Source: Pristionchus mayeri
Lineage: Eukaryota > Nematoda > Chromadorea > Rhabditida > Neodiplogasteridae
Reading direction: 5' to 3'
Assembly (NCBI GenBank): GCA_036245805.1
Contig: BTRK01000002.1
Span: 15,307,067 to 15,371,066, forward strand
DNA length: 64,000 nucleotides
Positions 24,241-35,381 of this stretch are shown piece after piece. Below the pieces are notes generated by a model. It searched no databases and had not been told where the DNA came from. It saw only the letters and a program-made list of their open reading frames with translations. Made by a program: the position numbers and the translations under genes. Within the stretch, counting starts at the first letter, position 1; each line of letters starts with the position of its first letter.

Positions 24241-26114
24241 GAGACATTCCACGAGAAAACGTACCTTTCGGGAAGGGTCGACGGATGGCTTTTTTGCAAC
24301 CCCCCTCAATATTTTGCTGGTGAAGTCCCCATACCAAGTGCTGATATTTGGCCCAATATGAAGGGCTCTAGTGCACTTTCCGAAAAATGCCAGACTATGC
24401 CCAAAAAAAATCGAAAATTTAAATTTTCTGAAAATTAAGATGTTATAGTTTTTTCGGAACTATTTTTCGATGAAAATAACGGAAAACATACTTTGAATTC
24501 CATCAGATGTCAATAAAGAGTCGAAAACGCCGATTATCGAAGATTTTTGCCCGTCCTGAAAAATTTTCTAACCAGCGTACCAAAACTAATTACATTTTCG
24601 GATTCCCCATGTAAAACTACGTATATGTGCCGAATTTCATGGAATTTCTACCATGTGCTCTGAAGTTATGGTTTCCAGAAGAAGGCAAGCTCTTGGAGTA
24701 AAACCATCACACTTTCTCCAAATCAAGCCGAATGGGCTCTTTTGATCATCGAATCTTATTTTTATATCGAATCAAACATTTTGAGACCATTGTCAGACAT
24801 TTTGAGGTCTTCATTTTGAAATTTTGGTTTTTCGAAAAAACGAATTTCTCACATTTCACAGAGAGCGATATTTTTTCGTCAAAATCAGGTTTGTAATCAT
24901 CGGATATGCCTAATTTTACCAGGTACTTATTTCTAATGCATATTTACATCGTGCATGTGCATTTCACGCCCACGCGCACATGCCAATGACTTGAAAAGCC
25001 GAGAAAATGCGATTTTTTGCGAAATTTTGGAAATTTCTAGAGTTTGAGACACTCTCAGATTGATATTTGAAGTTCAAATACATGATATTTCGTTCATAAT
25101 TACTAAATCTAGCCCATATAATGATTTCCAGTTGGTTTGGGAGATATCGGGCAAAATTCTTTTTTTCGAAAATTTTGATCCATCTCGAAAACATTTTTTT
25201 CGCCAGATGGCTCCCAAACCAGCTGGAAATCATTATATGGGCTAGATTTAGTAATTCTGAACGAAATATCATGTATTTGAACTTCAAATAGCAATCTGAG
25301 AGTGTCTCAAACTCTAGAAATTTCCAAAATTTCGAAAAAAATAGCATTTTCTCGGTTTTTCAAGTCATTAGCATGTGCACCTGGGCGTGAAATGCACATG
25401 CACGATGTAAATATGCATTAGAAATAAGTATCTGGTAAAATTAGGCATATCCGATGATTGCAAACCTGATTTTGACGAAAAAATATCGCTCTCTGTGAAA
25501 TGTGAGAAATTCGTTTTTTTTCGAAAAACCAAAATTTCAAAATGAAGACCTCAAAATGAATGACAATGGTCTCAAAATGTTTGATTCGATATAAAAATAA
25601 GATTCGATGATCAAAAGAGCCCATTCGGCTTGATTTGGAGAAAGTGTGATGGTTTTACTCCAAGAGCTTGCCCTAAGTGATCCTTCTTCTGGAAACCATA
25701 ACTTCAGAGCACATGTTAGAAATTCCATGATATTCGGAATATATACGTAGTTTTACATGGGGAATCCGAAAATGTAATTAGTTTTGGTACGCTGGTTGGA
25801 AAATTTTTCAGGACGGGCAAAAATCTTCGAAATCGACGTTTCGACTCTTTATTGACATCTGATGGAATTCAAAGTATGTTTTTCGTTATTTTCATCGAAA
25901 AATAGTTCCGAAAAACCTATAACATCTTAATTTTCAGAAAATTTAAATTTTCGATTTTTTTTGGGCATAGTCTGGCATTTTTCGGAAAGTGCACCAGAGC
26001 CCTTCATATTGGGCCAAATATCAGCACTTGGTATGGGGACTTCACCAGCAAAATATTGAGGGGGGTTGCAAAAAAGCCATCCGTGGGTTGGTACGTTTTC
26101 TCGTGGAATGTCTC
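24241..26114. mobile_element. TTAA-flanked palindromic element, 1.87 kb
   Basis: Perfect terminal repeats GAGACATTCCACGAGAAAAC, each bounded by TTAA (24237-24240 and 26115-26118). The two arms of about 900 bp are inverted copies over almost their whole length, turning around near 25175. No transposase. The TTAA target fits piggyBac or Kolobok movement. The arms contain no gene of their own; open frames in them are mirror images of each other. Confidence 0.9.
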
Positions 26115-26118
26115 TTAA

Positions 26119-26689
26119 ATCATTAGCTTAACATAAAAGTATATATCGAAAAGGTGAATAAACGCTTGCTCAACAAGAAAGATGGGCCATCTCTCTGATC
26201 GCAAACGTTCTGACGAGCAGCATTCTCACACCTCTTTCGCCCATCCACCCTCTTTGTGGTGCTATTCTTGGCAGATGTCGGATGATGTACTGACGAATGG
26301 ACTCCTGCTTCACCTATGACAGTGCACTGCTAGTACTCAGCTGCCTCATACTCAATTCAAACGTCAACACCGATTTCTTACATTGGTAGTGGATTCGGAA
26401 GCTACTTCACCTGTCTATTCAATGTAGCTACATGTCCATAATGCGTGAAATCGAACTTTGCTCTAACTCTCACTCTCATTCGTACTCGTAATTACGAGTA
26501 TCTGGATACTCAACCCGGCATTTTTAAGTGCACAAGCTAGAGATCATATTGTCCATTGATATGGTGATGGTAGACTGAGCATAGAGGATAAATCACATAT
26601 TTTCTCGCTGACAACCACTATGCGTGGATATGTGATGAAATGTTGTATCGGGAACGCAGAAGAACAAACAATCCTTTGCAGAACGTAAC
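26119..26689. other. No gene seen
   Basis: AT-rich spacer between the palindromic element and the 3' end of the chemoreceptor gene. Nothing recognised. Confidence 0.4.
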
Positions 26690-28309
26690 GCAGTTATCCG
26701 ATCACACTTCTGCTTCTACGAGTATTGTCAGTCACGGTTATTTTCGGAACAATTGTAGCCGCTTCGCCAGTGACCATCGATTTCGTTCTTCTCATGAAGG
26801 ACAGAATCATTCTTTGATAGGATGGGGAACAAGCTATAATCGTCAGAGAATGCGCAAATCCGTGTAGCGACATGATGTTAATGGACAAGACAGATATCTT
26901 AGAGGCTGAAATACCAGTTGTGTATGAAGTGAAAGGAATTGATTGTACCTGATTGATTTCTGGCAGCTTCTTCGGCCCCAGCGGCCATAGTGTATAGAAA
27001 AAGAGACAGCATAGAGACAGACGGAAAGACGAAGATCACATTAGGCACTGTGCCCTTAATTGAATTTTTGCTATCTGGGGCTCTAAGCTAAAGCTAAAAT
27101 AACCTGCATTATTAATGAGAACACCGCGCGCTTTTGGTACCTAAATTGCATTTGATCTATATTTTTAAATAACACTAGGTCGAATGAGAACTTTTGCGGC
27201 ATGCTGCCTTTAATATATCAAAGGCAGTATCACGCAATAGTTCTCATCCGAACTAATGCCTTTTAAAACGTATTGTACCTTTTAGTAGATGAGCTTGCAT
27301 GTGCCATGCCATGCTTTATTTCCCAAATGAGTTGAAGAATCATGAATAAAATCACAAAACCAGATAACAATGCAGAACCTATGCCGACTAAAAGACTGTT
27401 TATTTCTTATTGTATCGATCAGTTCTTACATATCAGTGCAGGGTAATTTATTTTGGTGTTGCTTATAACGAGAAATGTGAATTTCCGCTTCACCCATGCA
27501 ATAATTTCCGGTATTTCCTAAAAAAAAAGATTGATTTTACAGGGACAGAGATTAATAAAAACTGCCTCGATTGGGGTTGGTAGAGTGGTCACTACAAAAA
27601 AAATCGCGCTTATCGATACGATGATATATACTTGCACCGAGGCTAGAAATAGAGTATATTTCCATCCGTGAAAACAAAATAGCGTGTTGTCAGGGAGCAA
27701 TTTCTGAAATTTTAGAATTATTTTATCATAAAAAGGTCAATAATGATACGAATGCATAATCTCACGTTTCTACGATAGTAGACACACGTAAAATATGTAG
27801 ATATCACGCCAAAGAAACAAGAGACGTAAATCATCTGCAAGCATACTAATTTTAACATATTTTTAAGAGCAAGCCACTCACAATAGCGACGTCGACATTG
27901 TATAACTTTGCTAACAATGATTCTGCGTACATTAACCGACAATTGAATTGGATAATGGGTGCGTAGCCACTCATAAGAGCATCGACCAAGGTTGAGAAAA
28001 ACTGGAGATTCTCGCATTGAGTATTACCAGAGATCTGTACGCTCACTTGAAGAGAAAATATATACTTTCGGTAAGCTTTTCCTCGAGGATCTCCATCAAG
28101 AACAATGAGCAAGCAAACGCAGGCATTGAACACGAAAAATGGTGGACCTGAAATATATTTACAAGAACTTAGCATCCAAGTTGTTTTATGTCATGCTAAT
28201 AGCGGCATGGAATAATCAGTTACTCAGATCCAAAGTTCAACTCGCCATAAATATAGTGTGCCAAAGTGACTGCTGATTGGAACCCGGCGCTCAACTCTGT
28301 TGAATTCAT
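26690..28309 (-). CDS. Seven-helix chemoreceptor (Str superfamily, SRH/SRI-like)
   Basis: The start is the ATG at 28309 (MNSTELSAGFQSAV). Successive exons encode membrane segments: GPPFFVFNACVCLL (about 28049-28149), FFSTLVDALMSGY to LYNVDVAI (about 27886-27999), MIYVSCFFGVISTYF with CVYYRRN (about 27763-27840), KLLPDNTLFCFHGWK and on (about 27590-27710), EIPEIIAWVKRKF (about 27435-27520), GSALLSGFVILFMIL (about 27285-27390), GTVPNVIFVFPSV (about 26970-27057), and a last exon HGFAHSLTIIACSPSYQRM (about 26700-26880). The proline-rich second helix, the CxYRR motif and the PSYQR C-terminal motif are typical of nematode chemosensory receptors, which act in the ciliary membrane of sensory neurons. 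Some exon phases could not be settled, notably at exon 1. Confidence 0.75.
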
Positions 28310-28499
28310 CCTTAAAATGCTTTCATATGCAATTTTTAAGCTTTAAATTGAGAGGCACATAGCAAAATTTATATGACACATTCAACCGGTAACAGAATTC
28401 TAATGATTTAAATGTTCAAGCTACATCAAAAAATAATGAGATACGCAACTCCAGCACCTCAACGCTGATTTGTTCTCACTCATAGTTAATTAGAATGGT

Positions 28500-29545
28500 A
28501 CTTCACCTGCATACTCTGCAGCTGAATGTGCTACTGCGCAGTTTCGAATCTTGCTTTCCCTCTCTTGCCTCTCGACAATTCGAGAGAGTACGAGAAATAT
28601 AGACGGCACACATCGGATGAGGACCCACTGGAAAGTATCCAAAATGTTCACCCTTGATACATTTGATTCTCTTGATATCAATGCTTCAATTAATGTATCA
28701 ATGAGTATCGGATCAGAACCCACTGAATAAGACCCAAAAAATGCCATCCTCCAGTATTTTCGGAATACACTGAAAAATCTGCATAAATACTGTAGAAGAG
28801 CAATTTTTATGGTTCTCATCCAATTACTTGTCATCGAAAGGATTCCAATTTCATATAGTGAAAATTAATGTAAATTGTGAACTGAATAATCGAACCCGTT
28901 CGATTTGCAGTTGCTTCGTCAAAGCCCACGATGATGGTGTTGATGTAAAGGCCAAGGCAGCCAAAGGCAGGCACCAGAAAGATAGCACTCGGCACAGCGC
29001 CCTGATTGTATTGTTATTTTTAAAAATAAACATTTTCATTACCTGCATTACAAGCGAGTAGACGGCACGTTTGTGGTATCTGCAAAAATCGGGCCTTTGG
29101 AATGTTTAAGATTCTCGTCTCACCTTTTAGTGGCTAGGCTCGACTGTTTCGTACCGTGTTTGATCTCTCGAATAAGTTGAAGAATCATCAGTCCGATCAG
29201 GCAAAAGCATAATAACGCAGAGCATATAGCAACTTAAGTAATCATTGTGCAACTCCCCATTGCAAATTTCCTTACAAATGAGAATAGTTGACTCTGATGT
29301 TGCTAATAACAAGGAACGTCGGTTTTTGCTTCACCCAATCCAGAAGTAATGGTATTTCCTGTATGAGATGGTTTTGAGGGATATTGATAAATAGTTAAAC
29401 TTCTACGGGAGATTTCAATGTGTCGATAATGTAGTACATGGTGAAAATGACGAATATGATGTAAATGTGAACAGCAAACACGACAAGCTTGTACTTCCAT
29501 CCGTGGAAGCATAACAAAGTTCCGGGAGGTAGCAATTTCTAAGAA
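28500..29545 (-). pseudogene. C-terminal half of a chemoreceptor paralog
   Basis: Exons match the 3' half of the neighbouring receptor: KLLPPGTLLCFHGWK (about 29400-29540), EIPLLLDWVKQKPTF (about 29270-29360), a helix ending LIREIKHGTKQ (about 29145-29235), and GAVPSAIFLVPAFGCL (about 28915-29000). The tail near 28500-28770 has diverged. No exons for helices 1-4 are found upstream to 30 kb, so it seems truncated. Confidence 0.7.
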
Positions 29546-29559
29546 AGTGTATAATTTTG

Positions 29560-30071
29560 TCGTAAATTTTAAATATACTAGGTTTATTCAAAAGTTTCTC
29601 CCTTTTTTTCAGAATTTTACATTTTTGATTCCCCTGACCTACAAAGTTGACCAATTCTCATAAGTTCTTTTGCAATAAATACGTGCTTGAATGAGCTTTA
29701 TAAAAAGCCGCATCACATTGCTCCCCATTTAGCTACACCGATACAGCAGTCCGACAAATTTCGCAAAATTGATTATCAAACATAATTTTTATGCATACAT
29801 AATTATGTGGAGAAACGAGATAGAGATTAAGCAAACATACTAGTGTAAAGCGTGATTACTGGGCATGCTCGTGAATGCAATTCAGTATTTGTACACCGTC
29901 ACGCCAAGTTCAGATGAGCGCCTGATTAGAAATTATCTCGAGATGAATTTCTGCAGAAATTCCTCTCATATCCCCGAATGGTCAGTTATTGATTCTGTAA
30001 GCCATAGTGTTGTGCACAATGAACTACACGCCAGTCTTAGTATTACCGTTAAACTTGAGATGAATACATCT
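29560..30071. other. No gene seen
   Basis: AT-rich; a plus-strand frame at 29865-30095 has no recognised domain. Confidence 0.35.
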
Positions 30072-31400
30072 ACGAGAGACTTTTTGTCTCAGTGAACATA
30101 TGCTTGGCATTAGCGAAAAATTGAATTCCTCCAAAATGTGCACACATGTAGTACTCAGTGAGTATAGCTCAGGCGTGGCTTATTTAGTGTTCTAGCTCAA
30201 CCGAAGGGAAATGAGAAGTACTTCAGAAAAAAATTTCAATTTTCGAAATTTGCCATTTTGCAACCGATCCGAATGAGTAATATCGCAAAAAAAATTATAA
30301 TATTCGTGTGATTGTGCCTACGAAGAATTGCAATAGTTGAGACAAAATTGTTCGTGAAAAATGAAAATTTCGATTTATTTATTTTTTAGCATTTTCAGGA
30401 ATATAGAAATGAATAGTTTTGATGTGCTCAGTTTGTAGCGCTGATTGAAGGCTATTCACAGAAACATTTTGAGCGAAAAAAATTGGGAAATGTTTTGAGA
30501 AATTCCCGAAAAACCGAAAAAAGTCAATTCGTGATCAAGTTTCAGGCTACCGTATCCCGCCTTTAGTGGCAGCCGGTAATTTTTTCACCGAAGGTAGAGG
30601 AAAATGGGATTTCACGTTTAGTCAACACTAGCTACCTCACCCAGCATCATGTGCGGAATATCATCTTTCATTTGTCGTATACCGTAACCCGAAGTACAGT
30701 AATCTGTGTACTGTAGACGTACCAAATTGTGACAAACATGATTGCATCTTCCCAAATGAAGCAGTATAAAATGAATTAAGTATAACAACAAGAACACATA
30801 TTGCATACAGTACCCCAGGATACAGTAATCCACATAGCCCACTTCCTTATCGCGAACTGAATTTTATGAAAGTATGAAAAATTTTATGAAAAATTGAATT
30901 TAAATTTATTTTTTTACCTTGAATAAATACCTTTGGCTATACATGAGAGACGTTTTGACTCAGTGAACATATATGTATTTGTGCAAAAAATCGAAACCGT
31001 CCTAAATGTGCCCACATGTAGTACTCGATGAACATAGCTCGGGTGCCATATCCGGAGTGTTCTAGATCGCTCTCTGCGAAATGGGACACACTTGTATCAA
31101 AAAGTTGAAATTTCGAATTTTGTACATTTCGAAACCGATTTGAATCACTGATGTCTCAAAAAAATCACTAATATTCCATTGATTATATATGTAACAAATT
31201 CTAGAATGATTGGGCATCAACTCGTGAAGAAACATCGAAAATAAATTTTTGAAAACTGTTAATTAATTCAGATGTGTGGATAGATACGTTAAGATACGTT
31301 TTATTGCATTATTATCTAGAGCGGCACTCTTACTATTCATTTTAAAAAATAAAAAATAAATTAAAAATACAGTTTGTGAGAAATCGTCAAAAATGTTTCA
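30072..31400. repeat. Two diverged direct copies of a foldback arm
   Basis: GAGAGACTTTTTGTCTCAGTG at about 30076 and GAGAGACGTTTTGACTCAGTG at about 30946 begin two related stretches of about 450 bp. Both continue into GAACATAT and a CATGTAGTACTC block. They resemble the arms of the palindrome at 58549-59757. No coding sequence; between them are short repeats rich in GTACAGTAATC. Confidence 0.65.
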
Positions 31401-31568
31401 GTTCTCGATCATCCCGAAACTACCGTACTCTAGTGACGAGAGAGTGTACAGAATGAAGATACGATTACACGCATAGCGGGATTACTGTATTTCTACGGTA
31501 GCAGGATTACTGTATGTCTGTCTGTCTTTTTCACTAGAGTACGGTAGTTTCGGGATGATCGAGAACTG
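31401..31568. repeat. Short palindromic element with 37-bp arms
   Basis: AGTTCTCGATCATCCCGAAA at the left and its complement at the right (ending 31568). A 43-base segment inside (GAGAGTGTACAGAATGAAG) is repeated directly just outside at 31578. Confidence 0.7.
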
Positions 31569-32167
31569 ACTTATTAAACGAGAGAGTGTGCAAAATGAAG
31601 ATACGATTACACGCATACACGGCATTGTGCGTGAGCAATTTAAGGTTGACGAAAATCATTACAGTAAGATTTGTTTCTGTGATTCTCGAAACATCACTTT
31701 TCGAGGCAATTATGAACAGGATTCATATTTCGCGCGTTTTTCGAGGTTGCTACGGTGTTTATTCCTAAGTCGTGCCTCAGTACGTTGGAAACGCGTTTTT
31801 GTTATCGATTGTTCGGGTCGTCCTGGCGGTGTTCTGTGCCGTTCCTAGCTACGTTTCTAGTGTTTTGCGATATATTATAATCCATCTCATCGTGTATCTA
31901 TTTTTATTGTGTGGTTCGAGCTCTCAATATTGCAACAATGCCGTCAGAGTCGCATAGTCGCTACACTTTCTCGCTTATTCAATTACCCCGTGTTGCAGGA
32001 AGAACGTGTAGTGGATGGCAACTGAGATGAAGCGCCGCCTCGACTACCTCGAGCAGACCGAGGAGATGAAGAAGCGAAGGCCAAGTTTATATTGTTTTTT
32101 TCTGCATAATTACCAGACATCTTCAAGCCTCGCACTACCCAAACCTAGGCTTGAACCTTAGCTTAAA
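31569..32167. other. Unassigned; small plus-strand exon possible
   Basis: After a TTGCAG at 31999, a frame at 32020-32090 encodes a charged segment (MATEMKRRLDYLEQTEE). It is unrecognised and lies about 600 bases upstream of the THAP exon. Confidence 0.25.
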
Positions 32168-32621
32168 GGGATCCGGAAATCGAAAAACAAGTCTGTCTTA
32201 ATTTGCGAGGCTTCGTCCTCTCATATCAATGCAATGTTTCAAAATAATTTTTAAAAAATGTTTAAACGTGAAAATGGACAAAGCCGGGAAATGGCATTTA
32301 TTGGGGAGCGTTAATTAGGAAACATAGGACAATTACGGTATTTGAGCGGGAATTTAAAAAAATACGGTATTTTTGCCTAATTGATTTTTGTCCGGCCATG
32401 CTAAGGTCCTCCGATTTAATTGGGCTATTTCTCTAGATAGTTTTGCTTTTTTTTCAGTAGTTTACGTTGTATTCCCTTTTCGGTGTTCTGATTTGTATAG
32501 GTAAACGCAGGATTAAGCATATTACGGCTATTAACGGTGTATAAACCAGATACTTTATGTCATTGCATGTCTTCATTTTCGTTCTCTTTCCGTGTTTATT
32601 GCTTCAAGTTGCTATCAGTTC

Positions 32622-32852
32622 ATGGCAACGTATGCATGCATCGCCTGCCCACTCCGTTCAAGCGAAACTCGTGTGATTCCTTCCACTCCCGAGCTGAGAA
32701 GGGAGTGGTTGCTCCGCCTCAATCTCATCAAGGACTAGTTCCAAGCGTTGGAGGGGAAGGTCGCGTCTGTTCAAGCACAGGGCAAGCGGGCAAGACTCTG
32801 CCACAACCACTTTCCGCGCTCGAAGAAGGGCGAGAAGCCCCCTCCAATAGAT
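32622..32852 (+). pseudogene. THAP-type zinc-finger exon with a stop codon
   Basis: From ATG 32622 (MATYACIACPLRSSE) the reading has the full THAP layout: C-x2-C, a proline, REWLLRLN, and about 50 residues later the RLCHNHF pair, ending PPPID before a GTGAGT donor at 32853. Codon 39 is TAG (32736-32738). The exon is thus probably dead, or is read through or miscalled. THAP domains bind DNA and are found in P-element and Kolobok transposases. The layout, including the donor right after a P-I-D, matches exon 1 of the transposase at 45746-48708. A possible Kolobok-like end (TTAA then AGGGATCCGG) lies at 32164. Confidence 0.75.
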
Positions 32853-32858
32853 GTGAGT

Positions 32859-34713
32859 TAGTGTTGCGCTGGCGATCTAAATCTTCCCGATCTTTCAATT
32901 CAAAAAGTTCGACCAGCCAGCTCAAAGTGATCGACGAGGAATGTGATCCATCACTTTCTGGGGAAAGTGATCGATCAGATTTGGGGAGATCGTTTTGAAA
33001 CATAAAACGATCGATCAGATTCAGAGGGTTTGTTTTGGTTTTCGAAAGTGATCGATCATTTTTCAAAAGATCACATTTCGAAAAATGTTCAATTAGATCG
33101 GTTTCATCGATCTAGATCATTTTTGATCGAGATGTTATTGCTATTCAGATTCAGAGAGAATTCTGATAAGTTTCAGAAATGTTTAACATAAAAAACGCTT
33201 CTTTCCAATCGATTTGAATGACATCAAAAATCTTTCCTTATCAACATGTCCTCGGCGCACAGTTAATTAGCGATAACTCGGTTATGAATTGATATCATAG
33301 TTGCCCAACATTGGCGGCGAGGTGATTTCAGACCATGACCCCCTTTTCATGGTTTCGCATTGCTCCCCCGGATTTGAGGAGAACAGAGCGAAACAACGTA
33401 GGGTCATGGTCAAAAATCGATCGGTATGTCAATGGTAGGTCAAAACTAGGTGCCGTACCCAAACGATAGTACAGTACTCCAGACCCAATCGAATATACAG
33501 TACCCACGTGACTACCGTAACCCAATTCCGGGGGTCAGATCCAGTTCCTTGGGCCAAACATTTTTCTAAAAAAAAAATCAAAATCGATAGTAAAATTATT
33601 TTAAAGTTTTATACCGTATCTCTTGTTGCTGAAGAATCATTTTATTATCGATTTAGGATTTAAAGAAATTTTCGAAAAATGTTTGACCTAAGGAACTGGA
33701 TCTGACCCAAGGAACCGGGTTATGGTAGTCAATTGGGTACTGTATAATCGATTGGGCATGGTGCCAGGACTTTTTAAAAATAAAGTTCGTTTGCGATAAT
33801 CGTAGATTACGGTAGTGGTATACGGTATCTGGGAGTACTCTACTATCGATTACTTAGTCTTGACCTACCGATCGATGTTTGGCCACGACCCTTCGTCGTT
33901 TCGCACTATTCCCCTCAAATCGGGGGGAGCAGTGCGAAACCATGAACAGGGGGTCATGGGGGTCGCCGCCGGCGTGGGCAACTATGGTTATTATACAATG
34001 CGGCGTTGTCAATAAGGCATAATCATGAAGCTCCATAATCATAATCATGAGGCGTGGGTGGCGCAGTGGTGTGAGGCGGCGTGGGCCGCTCGTCATACAA
34101 GGGTCATGAGTTCGATCCCCCGCCTGGGCAGACCAAGCCCTCTATCCCCCCGGGGTCGGTAAATTGGTAGTGACCTCGGTCGCGAAAGGTAACGTTCCCT
34201 AGAAGCACTTTGGACAGCAGGGATACGTAGTCCTAGCAGTAGTCGGCTTCACCGCACTACACCACCTTGCGTAGTCGTTCACGACTGTAAAATCGCTTGA
34301 CGTGGCTGCACCTTTACCTTTTTTTTTACCTATGAAGCTCCTTCTGCGTATCGATTTTGCTGGAATTCAAATCGATTGGAAAGAAGCGTTTTTATATTAA
34401 ACATTTCTGAAACATATCAGAATTCTCTCTGAATCTGAATAGCAATAACATCTCGATCAAAAATGATCTAGATCGATGAAACCGATCTAGTTGAACATTT
34501 TTCGAAATGTGATCTTTTGAAAAATGATCGATCACTTTCGAAAACAAAAACAAACTCTCTGAATCTGATCGATCGTTTTATGTTTCAAAACGATCTCTAC
34601 AAATCTGATCGATCGCTTTCCCCAGAAAGTGATCGATCACATTCCTCGTCGATCACTTTGACCTGAGCGGTGGAAGATCACTTTTCACTTTTTAGATCAC
34701 TTGCGCAACACTA
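32859..34713. mobile_element. hAT-like non-autonomous foldback element
   Basis: Ends TAGTGTTGCGC and GCGCAACACTA, with the 8-bp target duplication ATGTGAGT at 32851-32858 and 34714-34721. An 8-bp duplication and TAGTG ends fit the hAT superfamily. Long inverted arms of about 380 bp (rich in GATCGATC) enclose a second inverted pair (about 33300-33540 and 33730-33960). No transposase. It carries a SINE in its right half. Confidence 0.85.
34035..34331 (+). mobile_element. tRNA-derived SINE
   Basis: Flanked by the 10-bp duplication ATGAAGCTCC (34025-34034 and 34332-34341). The 5' part looks like a tRNA: an A-box-like GTGGCGCAGTGG at about 34058 and a B-box-like GAGTTCGATCC about 50 bases later. 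A non-tRNA body follows, with CTAGAAGCACTTTGGACAGC, and the 3' end is a short T-rich run. Expected to be transcribed by RNA polymerase III and copied by a LINE. A 3' fragment of the same family is at 23226-23360. Confidence 0.88.
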
Positions 34714-34739
34714 ATGTGAGTTATTGTCTACTTGATTTG

Positions 34740-35165
34740 ATGCGTTGTACTTACCAATGTGCGTTGTACTTACCAACAGAAAGAAGGCCCTCCACGTCTT
34801 CAGAGGGCAGACCAAGATCAAGAGCAGGCAAGGGCACAATTCTTTATTTCCGATATACACTAGAATTATATCATAGTACGCCCTGGGGAGGCAATTAGAT
34901 AAAACACAGGCCCAGAGGAGGCAATAACGCATACACACATGTCCATTTGATCACAAATAGTATTTATCGCTTGCCTTACCCCGTTTGTTTAGCATCGTGA
35001 ACAGAGAGAAAGCCCTCCTAGTCTTCAGAGAGCGGATCACGATCAGCTTCAAGTATGGGTCCAATTGTTCATGTCCGAAAGACACAAGAATTATATGAGA
35101 ATATGCTCTGGGGAGGCAATCAGATAAAACGCAGAATCAGATGAGGCAATAGTACATACACACAA
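34740..35165 (+). repeat. Imperfect tandem repeat of about 200 bp, possible exons
   Basis: The segment starting AGAAAGAAGGCCCTCC (about 34780) recurs at about 35003 (AGAGAAAGCCCTCC), each followed by GGGGAGGCAAT and CATACACAC. A plus-strand exon-like frame follows at 35187-35290 (HEHSVQEPMFMVDDI) between CAG and GTACGT. I do not recognise it; it may be a continuation of the THAP gene. Confidence 0.45.
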
Positions 35166-35381
35166 AGGAATAATTACTATTACAGCACGAGCACTCGGTG
35201 CAGGAGCCAATGTTCATGGTAGATGACATTGCCGATGCAATGTCCGACCTCCCATTCCACATGCCCACTCCACAACACACTAGGTCTCAACAAGTACGTA
35301 CAACAATATATTTATTCAACGCATCTCGAAATTTAAGACGATTGAAAAAAAAGATCAATAAGAGATACGATCAGAACCTAA

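Noticed and set aside
24964..25347. 127-codon minus-strand frame
   Set aside because: Lies across the centre of the 1.87-kb palindrome and has low-complexity, repeat-like composition.
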